Below are positions 4,961 through 5,228 of a stretch of DNA of 5,228 nt, one piece after another. This DNA is from Thermoflexales bacterium (lineage in GTDB: Bacteria > Chloroflexota > Anaerolineae > Fen-1058). Numbering within the stretch: position 1 is the stretch's first letter; each line of letters begins with the position of its first letter. The notes below the pieces were generated by a model. It was not told where the DNA came from. It saw only the letters and a list, made by a program, of their open reading frames with translations, and ran no database searches. The position numbers and the translations under genes were made by a program. Location of the stretch: positions 1 to 5,228 of the forward strand of contig JAUQXD010000533.1 of NCBI GenBank assembly GCA_030834835.1, read 5' to 3'.

Positions 4961-5015
4961 GGTAGACAAGTACTACGACAACATCTCACATTCAAAAACA
5001 AGGGGAAGAACAAAC

Positions 5016-5228
5016 ATGAACGCCTTTACTTTGAAAAGCCCCGATCGCATCACGATGATCGTGCTCATTATCGCCGCGCTGTTGACCGGCTGCGCCAGCC
5101 CGGCGCAAGCCACGCAGCCGACTGCGGCCCCGGCCCAACCCGCGGCGGCTGAAGTTCAACCGACGGCGGTCCCCGCCCAACCGGCGGCCTCGACCGAGCC
5201 GATCATCCTCGGCGTTAGCGGCCCGCTG
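5016..5228 (+). CDS. Lipoprotein substrate-binding protein of an ABC transporter, 3'-truncated
   Basis: The first 71 codons are present and the frame is open to the right edge. The N terminus has positive residues (K7, R11), a hydrophobic core (about 12-22) and the lipobox L23-T-G-C26, so the mature protein would be lipid-anchored outside the cytoplasmic membrane. A low-complexity linker of Ala, Pro, Gln and Thr (about 27-60) follows, a style common in Chloroflexota lipoproteins. After it comes I63-I-L-G-V-S-G-P-L71, which resembles the first strand of Leu/Ile/Val-type periplasmic-binding proteins (Peripla_BP_6; usually G-x-x-x-P-x-T/S-G). AGGGGA at 5001-5006, nine bases upstream, supports the ATG. 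The ligand cannot be predicted from this fragment. Permease and ATPase genes would be expected further downstream. Confidence 0.75.
   Translation, partial: MNAFTLKSPDRITMIVLIIAALLTGCASPAQATQPTAAPAQPAAAEVQPTAVPAQPAASTEPIILGVSGPL

Noticed and set aside
4963..4991. Possible promoter for the lipoprotein gene (TAGACA ... TCACAT)
   Set aside because: The -35 is fair but the -10 at 17-bp spacing matches only three of six bases.
4992..5180. 62-aa minus-strand ORF at the right end
   Set aside because: Arg/Gly-rich antisense of the lipoprotein linker; the + strand frame has a lipobox and a Shine-Dalgarno.
1..5228. CRISPR array, tRNA or rRNA
   Set aside because: No regularly spaced repeats, cloverleaf-like segments or rRNA-like conserved stretches were seen.

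Overview
The window is a G+C-rich bacterial segment in which every convincing gene lies on the + strand. The best guess at its source is a Chloroflexota (Chloroflexia or Anaerolineae-like) genome. This rests on the Pro/Ala/Thr/Gln linker after the lipobox of the last gene, the intergenic hairpin repeats of a kind common in such genomes, and the gene types. It is an inference from style, not from a marker gene.

Layout: (1) 1-751 is the 3' part of a gene for a cysteine-rich Fe-S protein. (2) 752-852 holds a long imperfect hairpin repeat. (3) 853-3617 is a tight two-gene unit: a metallo-beta-lactamase/double-rhodanese fusion of the persulfide dioxygenase type, then an FAD/NAD(P)-binding oxidoreductase whose GTG start overlaps the preceding stop. 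(4) 3618-3949 holds a 102-bp MITE-like hairpin element, a short dyad, and a good sigma70-type promoter (TTGACA-17-CATAAT) with a perfect inverted repeat in its spacer. (5) 3950-4414 is an Rrf2-family regulator with three cysteines placed to carry an Fe-S cluster. (6) 4415-5015 has no conventional gene but is not empty. It contains a 37-codon ORF behind a strong Shine-Dalgarno with four Cys codons in a six-codon block just before its stop, then a GC-rich hairpin, a C-rich/G-poor tract, a perfect 12-bp palindrome, a long dyad next to a perfect Shine-Dalgarno, a 50-codon ORF, and a second small hairpin repeat. (7) 5016 to the end is the start of a lipoprotein that looks like an ABC-transporter substrate-binding protein.

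The genes suggest a sulfur/Fe-S theme: persulfide or thiosulfate handling (MBL-rhodanese), a flavin oxidoreductase coupled to it, an Fe-S protein, and an Rrf2 sensor. The most interesting feature is the Cys-rich short ORF directly after the Rrf2 gene. It has the architecture of a leader peptide for cysteine-responsive attenuation, and could link sulfur status to the genes downstream, including the transporter. This is a hypothesis from sequence architecture; no homology search was possible.
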